This document shows positions 52,835-63,765 of a stretch of 64,000 nucleotides of DNA, piece after piece. Below the pieces are notes generated by a model. It made no database searches, had not been told where the DNA came from, and was given only the letters and a program-made list of their open reading frames with translations. A program made the translations under genes and the position numbers. Numbering within the stretch: position 1 is the stretch's first letter; every line of letters starts with the position of its first letter. The stretch spans positions 62,001-126,000 of the forward strand of contig CAVOWK010000014.1 of assembly GCA_963700045.1 (NCBI GenBank), in the 5' to 3' direction. This DNA is from RPQJ01 sp963700045 (GTDB taxonomy: Bacteria; Pseudomonadota; Gammaproteobacteria; Steroidobacterales; Steroidobacteraceae).

Positions 52835-54946
52835 TCAGAGCTTGAAGGTGAACCGCGCTCCGAACGTCCGCGGCGGCTCGATGAAGACGTCGGCGTACGG
52901 CCCGAACTGGCCGGTCGTCGCTGCCGCGAGTACCGCCTCGTTTTCGATGTTCTTCACCCAGAGTCCCAGGCTCCAGCGATCGTCGGGCGCGTAGTACGTG
53001 ACCGATGCATCGGTCTTGAAGTAGTCCTGCTGCTCGGTGCCGCGGAACTGCGCGAACGTGCCCCAGAACGAATCCTCGTAGCGTGTCTCGACACGCGCGA
53101 GCATGCGACCCGGACCGACCGGGAATTCGTGCTGGTATCCGGCGGACACCGTCCACTCCGGCGCGTTCTGCAGCGGGTAGCCGCCGAAATCGCGGTTCGG
53201 GATACCCATGTTCACTTCGTCCGGGACGATGAAGTCGTCGTACTCGGCATTGAGGTAACCCACCGACAGGTTCAGCCGGTCGCGACCGGTCGGCGCGAAC
53301 AGCACGTCGAGCTGGTTGCCCCAGATCGTCGTCTGGTCGGCATTGAAGGTCGTCAGCAGCGCGGTGTTCAGGTTGAACGACTGCACCAGCAGGTCTTCGT
53401 AGTCGTAATAGAAGATCTCGTCGTTGACCTGCAGGCGATCGTCGAGGAAACGACTCTTGATGCCGGTCGTGTACGCCGTCATCGTCGCCGACCGCACCAG
53501 GTTCGACAGCTCGTCCGTGGCTGGAAACGCGTTGTACGTGCCCGGCTGGTAACCGGTCTGGATCGTCGCGTACGCCATCGCGTCCGCGCCGAGGTCCAGC
53601 TCGACGCCCAGCTTCCAGTCGACGTTGTCGTAATCCTCGTCGGCCGAGAACGGCACGCCGAACGCCGTCTGCCCTTCGCCTTCGCGCTGGTCCCAGCTGA
53701 ACCGGGCGCCCGCCGTGACACGCACGGCGTCGGTCAGCGAATACGTCGCCTCGCCAAAGGCCGCATAGCCTTCGAGCCGGTTGCGCGAAATCTGCGAGAG
53801 CGGAAAGCCCCCAACGATGAAATCGCCGGAGTTCGTGACCTGGTATGCATACAGGCCGCCGAGCCACTGCAGCCTCGAGTCCGTGTCGCTCGCGAGGCGC
53901 AACTCGTTGGTCACCTGGTTGTAGTGCGCGGTAAGCAGCGCTGGAATGTTTTCAAGCCAGTAGTCCGCGGACCAGTCCAGGTAGAAGTAGCCGGGGATGT
54001 AGGTGAGCTTGGCATCACCCAGGTCCCAGTCGACCTGCGCACCGAGCACCATGTTCTCGAAATCCTGTGGCGACGCCGTCGGCGCACCCGGGTCGATGCG
54101 GTCGTCCCAGGGGTCGCTGGTGTTGAACGCATTGGGATTGCCGTCGAACGTGCCGTTGTTGAAGCCGCGACGGACGAGGTTCGGCGACTTGCCGTCCTTC
54201 TTCGCACCGTGCAGCCAGACGTAGACGTCCAGGTCGTCGGTCGGCGCGTAGAGCGCCGAGAGCCGGCCTGCGTAGTCCTGCTGGGAATCCGCGCCCGTCT
54301 GCAGGTAACCGTCGCGCTCGATGTAGTCGAATGCACCGCGCAGGGCAAGGTGCTCCGACACGGGCAGGTTCTGCACGATCGTGCCGTGCAGCAGCGAATA
54401 GTCGCCCACCTCGAGCACGCCGCTGGTCTCGAGTTCCTGCGTGGGTCGGTTGAACTCGACGTTGACGGCGCCGCCGAGCGCCGCGCGTCCGTACAGCGTG
54501 CCCTGCGGGCCCGGCAGCAACTCGATCGACGCGATGTCGAACAGGCCGACGCTGGTGCCTTCGCGCGGGATGTACACGCCGTTGAAATTGAAGGCGTTGG
54601 GCGGCTCGATGTTGGGCAGGTCGAGCGTCGAGCCGACGCCGCGTATGTAGAGCTCGGTCGAGGCGTTCTCGGCCTGGAACCGGACCAGCGGCATCAGGTT
54701 CTGCACGCCGCGGATGTCGTACACGCCGGCACTGACCAGGACGTCCCCTGAAATCGCCGTGATGGCGGCGCTGGTCTTCTGCAAGTCCTCGGTGACCTTC
54801 TGGGCGGTGACCGTGATGACTTCGAGTCCGGCACCCTCGGCGCCAGCCCCGACCCCGGCATCGTCAGCAATGGCGAGGGCGGGAATGAACTGCAGGGCGA
54901 TGGCAGCCCGCAGGGGCCACGAACGGGAAAACGGCTTGTGCATCAT
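52835..54946 (-). CDS. TonB-dependent receptor, substrate unknown
   Basis: A 703-residue receptor: signal peptide (FIPALAIA), TonB box EVITVTAQKV, plug motif LPGPQGTLYGRAALGGAVNV and barrel end PPRTFGARFTFKL. It is convergent with the copper receptor and stands alone, with a tRNA gene upstream on the same strand. Nothing local identifies its ligand. Confidence 0.9.
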   Translation of the reverse strand: MMHKPFSRSWPLRAAIALQFIPALAIADDAGVGAGAEGAGLEVITVTAQKVTEDLQKTSAAITAISGDVLVSAGVYDIRGVQNLMPLVRFQAENASTELYIRGVGSTLDLPNIEPPNAFNFNGVYIPREGTSVGLFDIASIELLPGPQGTLYGRAALGGAVNVEFNRPTQELETSGVLEVGDYSLLHGTIVQNLPVSEHLALRGAFDYIERDGYLQTGADSQQDYAGRLSALYAPTDDLDVYVWLHGAKKDGKSPNLVRRGFNNGTFDGNPNAFNTSDPWDDRIDPGAPTASPQDFENMVLGAQVDWDLGDAKLTYIPGYFYLDWSADYWLENIPALLTAHYNQVTNELRLASDTDSRLQWLGGLYAYQVTNSGDFIVGGFPLSQISRNRLEGYAAFGEATYSLTDAVRVTAGARFSWDQREGEGQTAFGVPFSADEDYDNVDWKLGVELDLGADAMAYATIQTGYQPGTYNAFPATDELSNLVRSATMTAYTTGIKSRFLDDRLQVNDEIFYYDYEDLLVQSFNLNTALLTTFNADQTTIWGNQLDVLFAPTGRDRLNLSVGYLNAEYDDFIVPDEVNMGIPNRDFGGYPLQNAPEWTVSAGYQHEFPVGPGRMLARVETRYEDSFWGTFAQFRGTEQQDYFKTDASVTYYAPDDRWSLGLWVKNIENEAVLAAATTGQFGPYADVFIEPPRTFGARFTFKL

Positions 54947-55015
54947 GCGCTCTGAATGGCACGCCGCGGGTCTGTGCCCCCGGCGGCCTGGAAAGTTGTC
55001 AGTGGGTGGATTGGC

Positions 55016-55092
55016 TGGCGCGGCCGGAGGGATTCGAACCCCCGACCCTCAGGTTCGAAGCCTGATGCTCTATCCAACTGAGCTACGGCCGC
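55016..55092 (-). tRNA. tRNA-Arg (anticodon TCG)
   Basis: A 77-nt gene that folds as a cloverleaf: acceptor GCGGCCG / CGGCCGC, D-arm with GTAGCTCAGTTGG, anticodon loop CTTCGAA (TCG, reading CGA), T-arm GGGGGTTCGAATCCC, discriminator G and an encoded CCA end. Confidence 0.95.
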
Positions 55093-55116
55093 GCGTAAGG
55101 TAGGCGAATTCTACCG

Positions 55117-56659
<1,543 letters not shown>

Positions 56660-56865
56660 GGGCAGGATTCCAGTCGGGGATCAGGTCGGGCGGAGCCGGC
56701 ATTGGACACGAAGCCGTACCGCCCTGCCAACCCCGCCGGCAGGGGTTGCGGCCCCTGTCCGGCCCGGCCCGGTCGGGCTGAAGGCTGCGGTATAGTGCCC
56801 GTCCGCGATCCGCCGGCCGCTGTGGCAGGCTGCGCAACCACTGGCACTTTCGAGGTTCCAACGAC

Positions 56866-57249
56866 ATGAAGATACTGCCCGCCCTTGCCCTTGCCCCGGT
56901 CCTGCTGGCGTTGAGCGCCGCCGCCGAAGCCGCCACTTGCGTCTATCCCCAGGCCCCGCAGGCACTGCCGAATGGCGCGTCCGCAACCAAGGAAGAGATG
57001 CTGGCGGCGCAGACGCTGGTGAAGGACTACGCGAAGAACGTGCAGGAGACTTACCTGCCCTGCCTCGAACAGGACCAGACCGAGCAACTGGCGGCGCTGG
57101 ATGCGGCCGATCCGAAGCTCGCCGAGAAGAAAGCCGCTGTCGAGGCGATCCATGCCAAGAAGCACAATTCGGCACTCGACGAACTGCAGGCGCTGGTGGA
57201 CCGTTGGAACGTCGAGAAGAAGGCGTACTCGGAGAAGGCTGCCAAGTGA
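56866..57249 (+). CDS. Small secreted protein of unknown function
   Basis: A 127-residue protein with a signal peptide (MKILPALALAPVLLALSAAAEA), two mature cysteines (TCVYPQ and LPCLEQ) and a helical, Lys/Glu/Ala-rich rest. A TATAGT box at 56791-56796 may be its -10. Not recognised; the molybdopterin operon starts 32 bp downstream, so it may share transcription. Confidence 0.7.
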   Translation: MKILPALALAPVLLALSAAAEAATCVYPQAPQALPNGASATKEEMLAAQTLVKDYAKNVQETYLPCLEQDQTEQLAALDAADPKLAEKKAAVEAIHAKKHNSALDELQALVDRWNVEKKAYSEKAAK

Positions 57250-57280
57250 ACCCCGGCGTTCGCCCGAGCGCCCTGTCCGC

Positions 57281-58501
57281 ATGACGTCGGCTGCGTCGGC
57301 TTTGCCGACCCCGGCCGAAGCGGAGGCGCTCGTGCGCGAGAGCGTGCTCCCGCTGCCGGTCGAGTCGCGTCCGCTGGAATCCCTGGCGGGCGCGGTCCTG
57401 GCCCAGTCCGTGCGCGCGGAACGCGACCAGCCTCCGTTCGATCGGGTCACGATGGACGGCATCGCTTTCGCCTCGCAGGCGTGGCGCCAGGGCCAGCGCC
57501 GGTTTCGCATCGCCGGCACCCAGGCCGCGGGCTATCCGCCACTGAGTCTCGCCGATCCCGCTGAATGCCTCGAAGCAATGACCGGCGCCGTGCTGCCGCA
57601 GGGTTGCGACTGCGTCGTGCCAGTCGAGCGCCTGCGCATCGAGGACGGTTTTGCCGTGGTCGACGATGCCATGCCAGTTGAACCTTTTCTGAACGTGCAT
57701 ACGCGTGGACTGGATGCGCGCGAAGGCGATCTGCTGCTCGCGCGCGGCACGCGCCTCGGCGCGCCGGAGCTTGCGGTACTCGCCTCCGCCGGTCTGCCCC
57801 GGGCCGACGTGCGCATCGAGCCCCGCATCCTGATTGCGACCACGGGCGACGAACTCGTCGCTCCCGACCAGCCGATCGCGGCCTGGCAGGTCCGTAGGTC
57901 GAACAGCCATGCCTTGCGCGGTGCCTTGAACCTGCGCGGCCAGCAGCGAGTCGCCGAAGACCATTTGCCAGACGACCACGCCGTGCTCGCCGAGCGACTG
58001 ACGGCGCATCTCGCCACGCACGACATGATCGTCCTGACGGGAGGCGTCTCGATGGGACGCTACGATCACGTGCCGAACGTCCTGCGGCAACTGGGCGTCC
58101 GGGAAGTGTTGCACAAGGTCGCGCAGCGTCCAGGCAAGCCGATCTGGTTCGGCATCGGATCGGCGGGCCAGACCGTGTTCGGACTGCCAGGCAATCCAGT
58201 GTCTGCCCTCGTTTGCCTGTTGCGCTACGTCGTGCCTGCGCTCGCCGCGATGGCCGGTGCACCAGCGCGCGCCACGGAGCACATCCCATTGGGATCGGCA
58301 TTCAAGGTCAAGCCTGCACTCACCTGTTTCCTGCCGGTGGCCGTGGAATACAGCTCGACCCTGGGCATGCTCGCCATGCCGCGGCCCACGCGCGGATCGG
58401 GAGATTTCATTTCATTGCTGGGTACGGACGGTTTCGTGGAACTGCCGCCGGGCCCCCGCGAAATCCCGGCGGGTTTCCTCGCGCCGCTGTACCGCTGGTG
58501 A
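57281..58501 (+). CDS. moeA: Molybdopterin molybdenumtransferase MoeA
   Basis: A 406-residue MoeA: SRPLESLAGAVLAQSVRAERDQPPFDRVTMDGIAF at the N-terminus, ATGDELV, and the MPT-binding DMIVLTGGVSMGRYDHV and FGLPGNPVSALVC. It inserts molybdate into adenylylated molybdopterin. It is the first of six genes of the cofactor operon. Confidence 0.93.
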   Translation: MTSAASALPTPAEAEALVRESVLPLPVESRPLESLAGAVLAQSVRAERDQPPFDRVTMDGIAFASQAWRQGQRRFRIAGTQAAGYPPLSLADPAECLEAMTGAVLPQGCDCVVPVERLRIEDGFAVVDDAMPVEPFLNVHTRGLDAREGDLLLARGTRLGAPELAVLASAGLPRADVRIEPRILIATTGDELVAPDQPIAAWQVRRSNSHALRGALNLRGQQRVAEDHLPDDHAVLAERLTAHLATHDMIVLTGGVSMGRYDHVPNVLRQLGVREVLHKVAQRPGKPIWFGIGSAGQTVFGLPGNPVSALVCLLRYVVPALAAMAGAPARATEHIPLGSAFKVKPALTCFLPVAVEYSSTLGMLAMPRPTRGSGDFISLLGTDGFVELPPGPREIPAGFLAPLYRW

Positions 58502-58507
58502 ACGCAC

Positions 58508-59572
58508 ATGCCTGATCCACGCAGTTCCACCGGTGTCGTCGCCCTGGGCCCGATGAACCCGGTGGTCGACAGACTCGGCCGGCCGGTGCACGACCTGCGC
58601 ATCTCGGTCATGGACCGCTGCAATTTCCGTTGCCCGTACTGCATGCCGCAGTCGACGTTCGACGAGAAGTACCGCTTCCTGCGTGCGCAGGAGCGGCTGT
58701 CGTTCGAGGAGATCGTGCGGCTGGCGCGGGTCGCGGCGCGCCTCGGCGTGCGCAAGGTGCGCCTGACCGGCGGCGAACCGCTGCTGCGCAACGGCTTGCC
58801 TGATCTCGTCGCCGAACTGTCGGGCATCGAAGGCATCGACGACCTCGCACTCACGACCAATGGCGTCCTGCTCGCGCAGCACGCGGCTGAATTGAAGGGC
58901 AATGGCCTGCACCGGGTGACGGTGAGCCTCGACTCGCTCGACGAAGCGGTGTTCACGCAGATGAGCGGCGGCTTCGGCGGGCTGTCGCAGGTGCTCGAAG
59001 GCATCGAGGCCGCACTCGCCGCAGGCTTGCGGCCGGTGAAGGTCAACACCGTGGTCCAGCGCGGGATCAATGACCACACGGTGCTCGACCTGCTCGACCG
59101 CTTCCGCGGCACGGGCGTCATCGTGCGGCTGATCGAATACATGGACGTCGGCAACCGCAACGCGTGGGAGCCCGCGCAGGTCGTGCCGTCGGCCGACATC
59201 CTGCGGCAGATCGAGGCGCGCTGGCCCGTGACGGCCGCAACCGGCCGCTACCGGGGCGAGGTCGCATCGCGTTACACCTACGACGATGGTGCCGGCGAAA
59301 TCGGCTTTGTCTCGTCGGTGAGCGAACCGTTCTGCGGCGACTGCAATCGCGCGCGACTGTCATCGGAAGGCGTCTTGTACACCTGCCTGTTCGCCACGCG
59401 CGGACTCGATCTGCGCGCGCCATTGCGCGCCGGCGCGTCGGATGGCGAACTGCTCGAGCTGCTGCGCAGCGCATGGTCACGGCGGGCAGACCGCTACAGC
59501 GAATTGCGCAGCGAGTTGCGTGGCAGCGAGGCTCCGCTGCGCAAGGTCGAGATGCACTACATCGGCGGATGA
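58508..59572 (+). CDS. moaA: GTP 3',8-cyclase MoaA
   Basis: A 354-residue radical-SAM enzyme with C38-x3-C42-x2-C45 (CNFRCPYC), a C-terminal second cluster motif FCGDCNRARLSSEG and the terminal GG needed for GTP cyclisation. It starts 6 bp after moeA. Confidence 0.96.
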   Translation: MPDPRSSTGVVALGPMNPVVDRLGRPVHDLRISVMDRCNFRCPYCMPQSTFDEKYRFLRAQERLSFEEIVRLARVAARLGVRKVRLTGGEPLLRNGLPDLVAELSGIEGIDDLALTTNGVLLAQHAAELKGNGLHRVTVSLDSLDEAVFTQMSGGFGGLSQVLEGIEAALAAGLRPVKVNTVVQRGINDHTVLDLLDRFRGTGVIVRLIEYMDVGNRNAWEPAQVVPSADILRQIEARWPVTAATGRYRGEVASRYTYDDGAGEIGFVSSVSEPFCGDCNRARLSSEGVLYTCLFATRGLDLRAPLRAGASDGELLELLRSAWSRRADRYSELRSELRGSEAPLRKVEMHYIGG

Positions 59573-59576
59573 CACG

Positions 59577-60059
59577 ATGACCGAACTCACCCACGTCGAT
59601 GCGCAAGGCCGCCCCACCATGGTGGACGTGAGCGCCAAGCCAGTCACGTTGCGGACCGCCGTGGCCGAATCGAGGGTTCGTTTTCCAGCTGCTGTCGCGC
59701 GCGCGCTGCGCGACGCCGGTTTCGCCACCAGCAAAGGCCCGGTGTTCCACACGGCGATCGTGGCCGGCGTGATGGCCGCCAAGCGCACGCACGAGCTGAT
59801 TCCCTTCTGCCACCCGCTCGGCCTCGAGCGCTGCGACGTCGTCATCGACATGCACGACGACGAAGCCGTCGTGCGCTGCACGGTCTCTCTGCACCACAAG
59901 ACGGGCGTCGAAATGGAGGCCCTGACCGGCGCCTCGATCGCGGCGCTCACGATCTACGACATGTGCAAGGCGCTGTCGCACGAAATCGTCATCGCGGAGA
60001 CGCGATTGATCGAAAAACAGGGCGGCAAGCGCGCCGTGCACGAAGGCGTCGCGCGATGA
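59577..60059 (+). CDS. moaC: Cyclic pyranopterin monophosphate synthase MoaC
   Basis: A 160-residue MoaC: MVDVSAKPVTLRTAVAE, FHTAIVAGVMAAKRTHELIPFCHPL and MEALTGASIAALTIYDMCKA, all strongly conserved in the family. It starts 4 bp after moaA and overlaps mobA by 4 bp. Confidence 0.96.
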   Translation: MTELTHVDAQGRPTMVDVSAKPVTLRTAVAESRVRFPAAVARALRDAGFATSKGPVFHTAIVAGVMAAKRTHELIPFCHPLGLERCDVVIDMHDDEAVVRCTVSLHHKTGVEMEALTGASIAALTIYDMCKALSHEIVIAETRLIEKQGGKRAVHEGVAR

Positions 60060-60661
60060 CGCAGGCGCTCGCACCACTGTACGGCCTGGTGCTGGCGGGC
60101 GGCGCAAGCAGGCGCATGGGACAGGACAAGGCTGCCCTCGCCCTGCACGGCCGCCCGCAGCTCGACTGGGCATGCGACACGCTCGCTCGACACTGCGAAC
60201 GCGTGTTCGTCTCGATTCGTGCCGACCAGCAGGACGACCCTGTGCGGCGAGGTCGACCCGTGATCGTCGACGTGCACGACGGCGCTGGCCCGATTGCCGG
60301 CATCGCCGCGGCACAAGCGGCGCACCCGGACTGCGCGTGGCTCGTGCTGGCCTGCGACCTGCCCTTCGTCGACGACGCAGCCATCGGCCACCTGGTCGGT
60401 CATCGCGATGGCCGCTCCGTCGTCGCCTACGCGAGCAGTCACGATGGATTGCCGGAGCCGCTCTGTGCGATCTATGAACCTGCATCGCGCGCCGGCGTGC
60501 TGGCAGCCATCGCCTCGGGTCGCAACTGCCCGCGAAAATTCATCGTCGGCACCGGTGTCGCACTGCTCCGGCAGCCCGACCCGGCCGCGCTCGACAACGT
60601 GAACACTCCCGAAGAACTGCAACGCGCCCGGGGTCACCTGGGCGGACCGGCGACGCCATGA
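60056..60661 (+). CDS. mobA: Molybdenum cofactor guanylyltransferase MobA
   Basis: A 201-residue nucleotidyltransferase: YGLVLAGGASRRMGQDKAAL, the metal motif LACDLPFVDD and the end NVNTPEELQRA. It adds GMP to the cofactor, so the operon can make MGD for DMSO-reductase-type enzymes. It overlaps both neighbours by 4 bp. Confidence 0.93.
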   Translation: MTQALAPLYGLVLAGGASRRMGQDKAALALHGRPQLDWACDTLARHCERVFVSIRADQQDDPVRRGRPVIVDVHDGAGPIAGIAAAQAAHPDCAWLVLACDLPFVDDAAIGHLVGHRDGRSVVAYASSHDGLPEPLCAIYEPASRAGVLAAIASGRNCPRKFIVGTGVALLRQPDPAALDNVNTPEELQRARGHLGGPATP

Positions 60662-60900
60662 AGAAGATCACGCTCCAGTACTTTGCCGTGCTGCGCGAGC
60701 AGGCCGGCTGCAGCGAGGAACGCCTGGACACGGCCGCCACGACCCCTGCCGAGCTGTACGAGGAAGTGCGGGCCAGGCACGGCTTCACCCTGCCGCTCTC
60801 GATGTTGCGCGTCGCCGTGAACGAAGAGTTCCGCGACTGGTCGTCGCCGCTCGAAGCCAACGACCGCGTCGTCTTCATTCCTCCCGTCGCGGGCGGCTGA
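60658..60900 (+). CDS. moaD: Molybdopterin synthase small subunit MoaD
   Basis: An 80-residue ubiquitin-fold protein ending in VAGG, the C-terminal Gly-Gly that is thiocarboxylated. Its stop overlaps the next start by one base (TGATG). Confidence 0.93.
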   Translation: MKKITLQYFAVLREQAGCSEERLDTAATTPAELYEEVRARHGFTLPLSMLRVAVNEEFRDWSSPLEANDRVVFIPPVAGG

Positions 60901-62489
60901 TGCAGCCGTTCGCCTTCAGCCCGTTGCCGATCGACACGGCTCGCGGTCGCGAGGCGCTCGCCGATCCGGCGTGCGGCGGCTATGCGACGTTCGAAGGCTG
61001 GGTGCGCGACCACAATGAGGGTCGCGCGGTGCGCCGGCTCGAATACGAGGCCTATGCCGCGCTGGCCGAGCGCGAGGGCGAACGCATCGTCGCCGAGGCG
61101 ATCGCGAAATACGGCGTGCAGCACGCCGCGTGCATCCACCGGATCGGCGACCTCGGTCTCGGCGAAATGGCTGTGTGGGTCGGCGTGAGCTCGCGCCATC
61201 GCGCGGAAGCCTTTGCGGCCTGCCGCTATATCATCGACGAGGTCAAGCACCGTGTTCCGATCTGGAAAAAGGAACACTACGTCGACGGCGATTCGGGCTG
61301 GGTGAACTGCGAGCGCTGCGCGCAACCGGGTGAGCATGAAAGCCACGCGGATCACGCCGCACCACGCGCGCCCGGCGACAGGCACGAACACGGCAGCGAG
61401 CGTGCGCACACGCATGCCGCGATGGCGCCGTCGCACGCAGCTCCGGATTTCTCGCGGCAGACAGCGCTGCCCGAAGTCGGCGCTGCGGGACAGCAGCGTC
61501 TGCGCGCAGGGTCGGCGCTCGTCATCGGTGCCGGCGGCCTCGGCGTGCCGGTGCTGCAGTACCTCGCCGCAGCCGGCGTGGGACGCATCGGGATCGTCGA
61601 CGGCGACGTCGTCGAAGCGAGCAACCTGCACCGGCAACCGCTTTACGGCGTCGCGGACATCGGCAAGTCGAAGGCGGCCGTGGCCGCGGCGCGGCTGCGG
61701 CAACTCAACCCCGAGGCAACGTTCGCCGTGCATGCCGAGCGCGCCGACGCCGGCAACCTCGTCGACTGGCTCGCGCGGTACGACCTCGTCGTCGACTGCA
61801 GCGACAACTTCGCGACCAAGTTCACCGTGAACGACGCTGCGGTGATCCTCGGCAAGCCCGCTATCTTCGCCAGCGTGTACCAGTACGAAGGCCAGTTGCA
61901 GGTCTACCTGCCGCGCGAGGACTGGCCGTGCCTGCGCTGTCTCTGGCCCGAGGCGCCGCGTGACGGACTGGTCGGCAACTGCGCCCAGGCCGGCGTGCTC
62001 GGTCCGGTGCCGGCGGCGCTCGGTGCACTGCAGGCGATGCAGGCGCTGAAGCTGCTGCTGGGACTGCCGGTGGAGAGCGCCCCCGCCCTGCACGTGTTCG
62101 ACCTGCTCGGCATGCACTGGCGCACGTTGAAGGCGGCGCGCAATCCGGCTTGTGACCACTCACCGCGTGAATTGCAGACGGACGCGATCGACCCGGACGC
62201 TCTGGAACTCGAGTATCCGACCCTGGCCGCAGCCCGCGCGGCGGGCCTGAAACTGGTCGACATCCGTGAGCCGTGGGAACGCGCCATGGACGACCCGGCC
62301 GCGCGGATCGAATGGCACTTGCCGCTCAGCGCGCTCCTGCAGGGATCGACCGCGCTGCCGCGCGAGGGCCGTTACCTGATCGTGTGCGCCCACGGCGTGC
62401 GCAGTCTCGCGCTGGCAGGCCACCTGCGTTCACTGGGATACCCGGCCGTCTATTCGCTGGCGGGTGGGCTCGCCGCCGTCGGCGCCTGA
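60900..62489 (+). CDS. MoaE-MoeB-rhodanese triple fusion
   Basis: A 529-residue fusion. Residues 1-140 are MoaE, with GWVRDHNEG and VPIWKKEHY (catalytic lysine region). Residues 144-180 are a His-rich linker. Residues 182-415 are MoeB/ThiF-like: GAGGLG (210-215), NLHRQPLY, VVDCSDN, and zinc cysteines C344 and C347 (CLRC), with only C418 left of the usual second pair. Residues 440-529 are a rhodanese with C496-AHGVR. It would combine MoaD activation, sulfur delivery and molybdopterin synthase in one chain. No frameshift is seen at the joints. Confidence 0.9.
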   Translation: MQPFAFSPLPIDTARGREALADPACGGYATFEGWVRDHNEGRAVRRLEYEAYAALAEREGERIVAEAIAKYGVQHAACIHRIGDLGLGEMAVWVGVSSRHRAEAFAACRYIIDEVKHRVPIWKKEHYVDGDSGWVNCERCAQPGEHESHADHAAPRAPGDRHEHGSERAHTHAAMAPSHAAPDFSRQTALPEVGAAGQQRLRAGSALVIGAGGLGVPVLQYLAAAGVGRIGIVDGDVVEASNLHRQPLYGVADIGKSKAAVAAARLRQLNPEATFAVHAERADAGNLVDWLARYDLVVDCSDNFATKFTVNDAAVILGKPAIFASVYQYEGQLQVYLPREDWPCLRCLWPEAPRDGLVGNCAQAGVLGPVPAALGALQAMQALKLLLGLPVESAPALHVFDLLGMHWRTLKAARNPACDHSPRELQTDAIDPDALELEYPTLAAARAAGLKLVDIREPWERAMDDPAARIEWHLPLSALLQGSTALPREGRYLIVCAHGVRSLALAGHLRSLGYPAVYSLAGGLAAVGA

Positions 62490-62493
62490 ACCA

Positions 62494-63765
62494 TCAGGGC
62501 CGAACCTGGCCGCTGCCCCGCACGACATACTTGTAGCTCGTCAGCTGTTCGACGCCGACCGGACCGCGCGCGTGGAAGCGATCGGTGGAGATGCCGATTT
62601 CCGCACCCATGCCGAACTCGCCGCCGTCCGCGAACTGCGTGGACGCGTTATGCAGCACGATCGCGCTGTCGACGCGCGCGAGGAATGTCTCGGCCGTCGC
62701 AATGTCGTCCGTGACGATGGAATCCGTGTGGTCCGAGCCGTAACGCGCGATGTGTTCGATCGCACCCTGCACACCGCTCACGAGCCTCACTGCGATGATC
62801 GCGTCGAGGTACTCGGTATGCCAGTCGGCTGCAGTCGCCGGCACCACGCGCGAGTCTACGGCGCAGGTCGCGGCATCGCCGCGGACTTCGCAACCGGCAT
62901 CGAGCAACTCGCGCACCAGCGGCGCCAGGTGCGTGCGTTCCGCCGCGGCATCGACCAGCAACGTCTCGGCGGCGCCGCAGACTCCGGTGCGCCGCAGCTT
63001 GGCGTTGAGCACGATCGAGCGGGCCATCTCGAGGTTGGCGGCACGATCGACATACACGTGACAGAGGCCTTCGAGGTGCCCGATGACCGGCACCCGCGCC
63101 TCCTGCTGCACGCGCGCAACCAGGCTCTTGCCGCCCCGCGGCACGATCACGTCGATGAAGTCGGTCATGCCCGCAAGCATCTCGCCGACGGCAGCGCGAT
63201 CGGTCGTGGGCACCAACTGGACGCAGGCTGCCGGCAGGCTCGCGGCAAGCAACCCTGCGACCAGGCAGGCGTGAATCGCGACACTGGAGTGGTGGCTCTC
63301 GCTGCCGCCGCGCAGGATCACCGCATTCGCCGACTTGAGGCACAGCGCGCCGGCGTCGCAGGTCACGTTCGGCCGGCTTTCGTAGATGATGCCGATGACG
63401 CCGAGCGGCACGCGCACGCGCTGGAACCGCAATCCATTCGGGCGTGTCCATTCGGCCAGCACCGTGCCGATCGGGTCGGGCAGCGCCGCAATGTCTTCGA
63501 CCCCGCGTGCCATTGCTTCGATGCGCGCGGCATCGAGTCGCAGGCGATCCAGTGCCGCGCGCCCGAGTCCGGCGACGGTCGCCGCGCGCATGTCGCGTTC
63601 GTTGGCCGCGAGAATCACGGCCTGGTGCAGCCGCAACGCCGCTGCAGCGGCATGCAGGGCCCGGTTGCGCTGCTCGCCGCTCGAGTTCGAGAGCACGTGC
63701 TGCGCCGCGACCGCGTCGCGGCCGAGCTGCTGCATGGTCTGTGCAATGGCTTCGTCGGTCGTCAC
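62494..63765 (-). CDS. proA: Glutamate-5-semialdehyde dehydrogenase ProA
   Basis: A 423-residue ProA: VPLGVIGIIYESRPNVTCDAGALCLKSANAVILRGGSE, the catalytic cysteine in RRTGVCGAAETL, and FGMGAEIGISTDRFHARGPVGVEQLTSYKYVVRG at the end. It makes glutamate semialdehyde in proline synthesis. It is convergent with the MoaE fusion and overlaps proB by 4 bp. Confidence 0.96.
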   Translation of the reverse strand: MTTDEAIAQTMQQLGRDAVAAQHVLSNSSGEQRNRALHAAAAALRLHQAVILAANERDMRAATVAGLGRAALDRLRLDAARIEAMARGVEDIAALPDPIGTVLAEWTRPNGLRFQRVRVPLGVIGIIYESRPNVTCDAGALCLKSANAVILRGGSESHHSSVAIHACLVAGLLAASLPAACVQLVPTTDRAAVGEMLAGMTDFIDVIVPRGGKSLVARVQQEARVPVIGHLEGLCHVYVDRAANLEMARSIVLNAKLRRTGVCGAAETLLVDAAAERTHLAPLVRELLDAGCEVRGDAATCAVDSRVVPATAADWHTEYLDAIIAVRLVSGVQGAIEHIARYGSDHTDSIVTDDIATAETFLARVDSAIVLHNASTQFADGGEFGMGAEIGISTDRFHARGPVGVEQLTSYKYVVRGSGQVRP

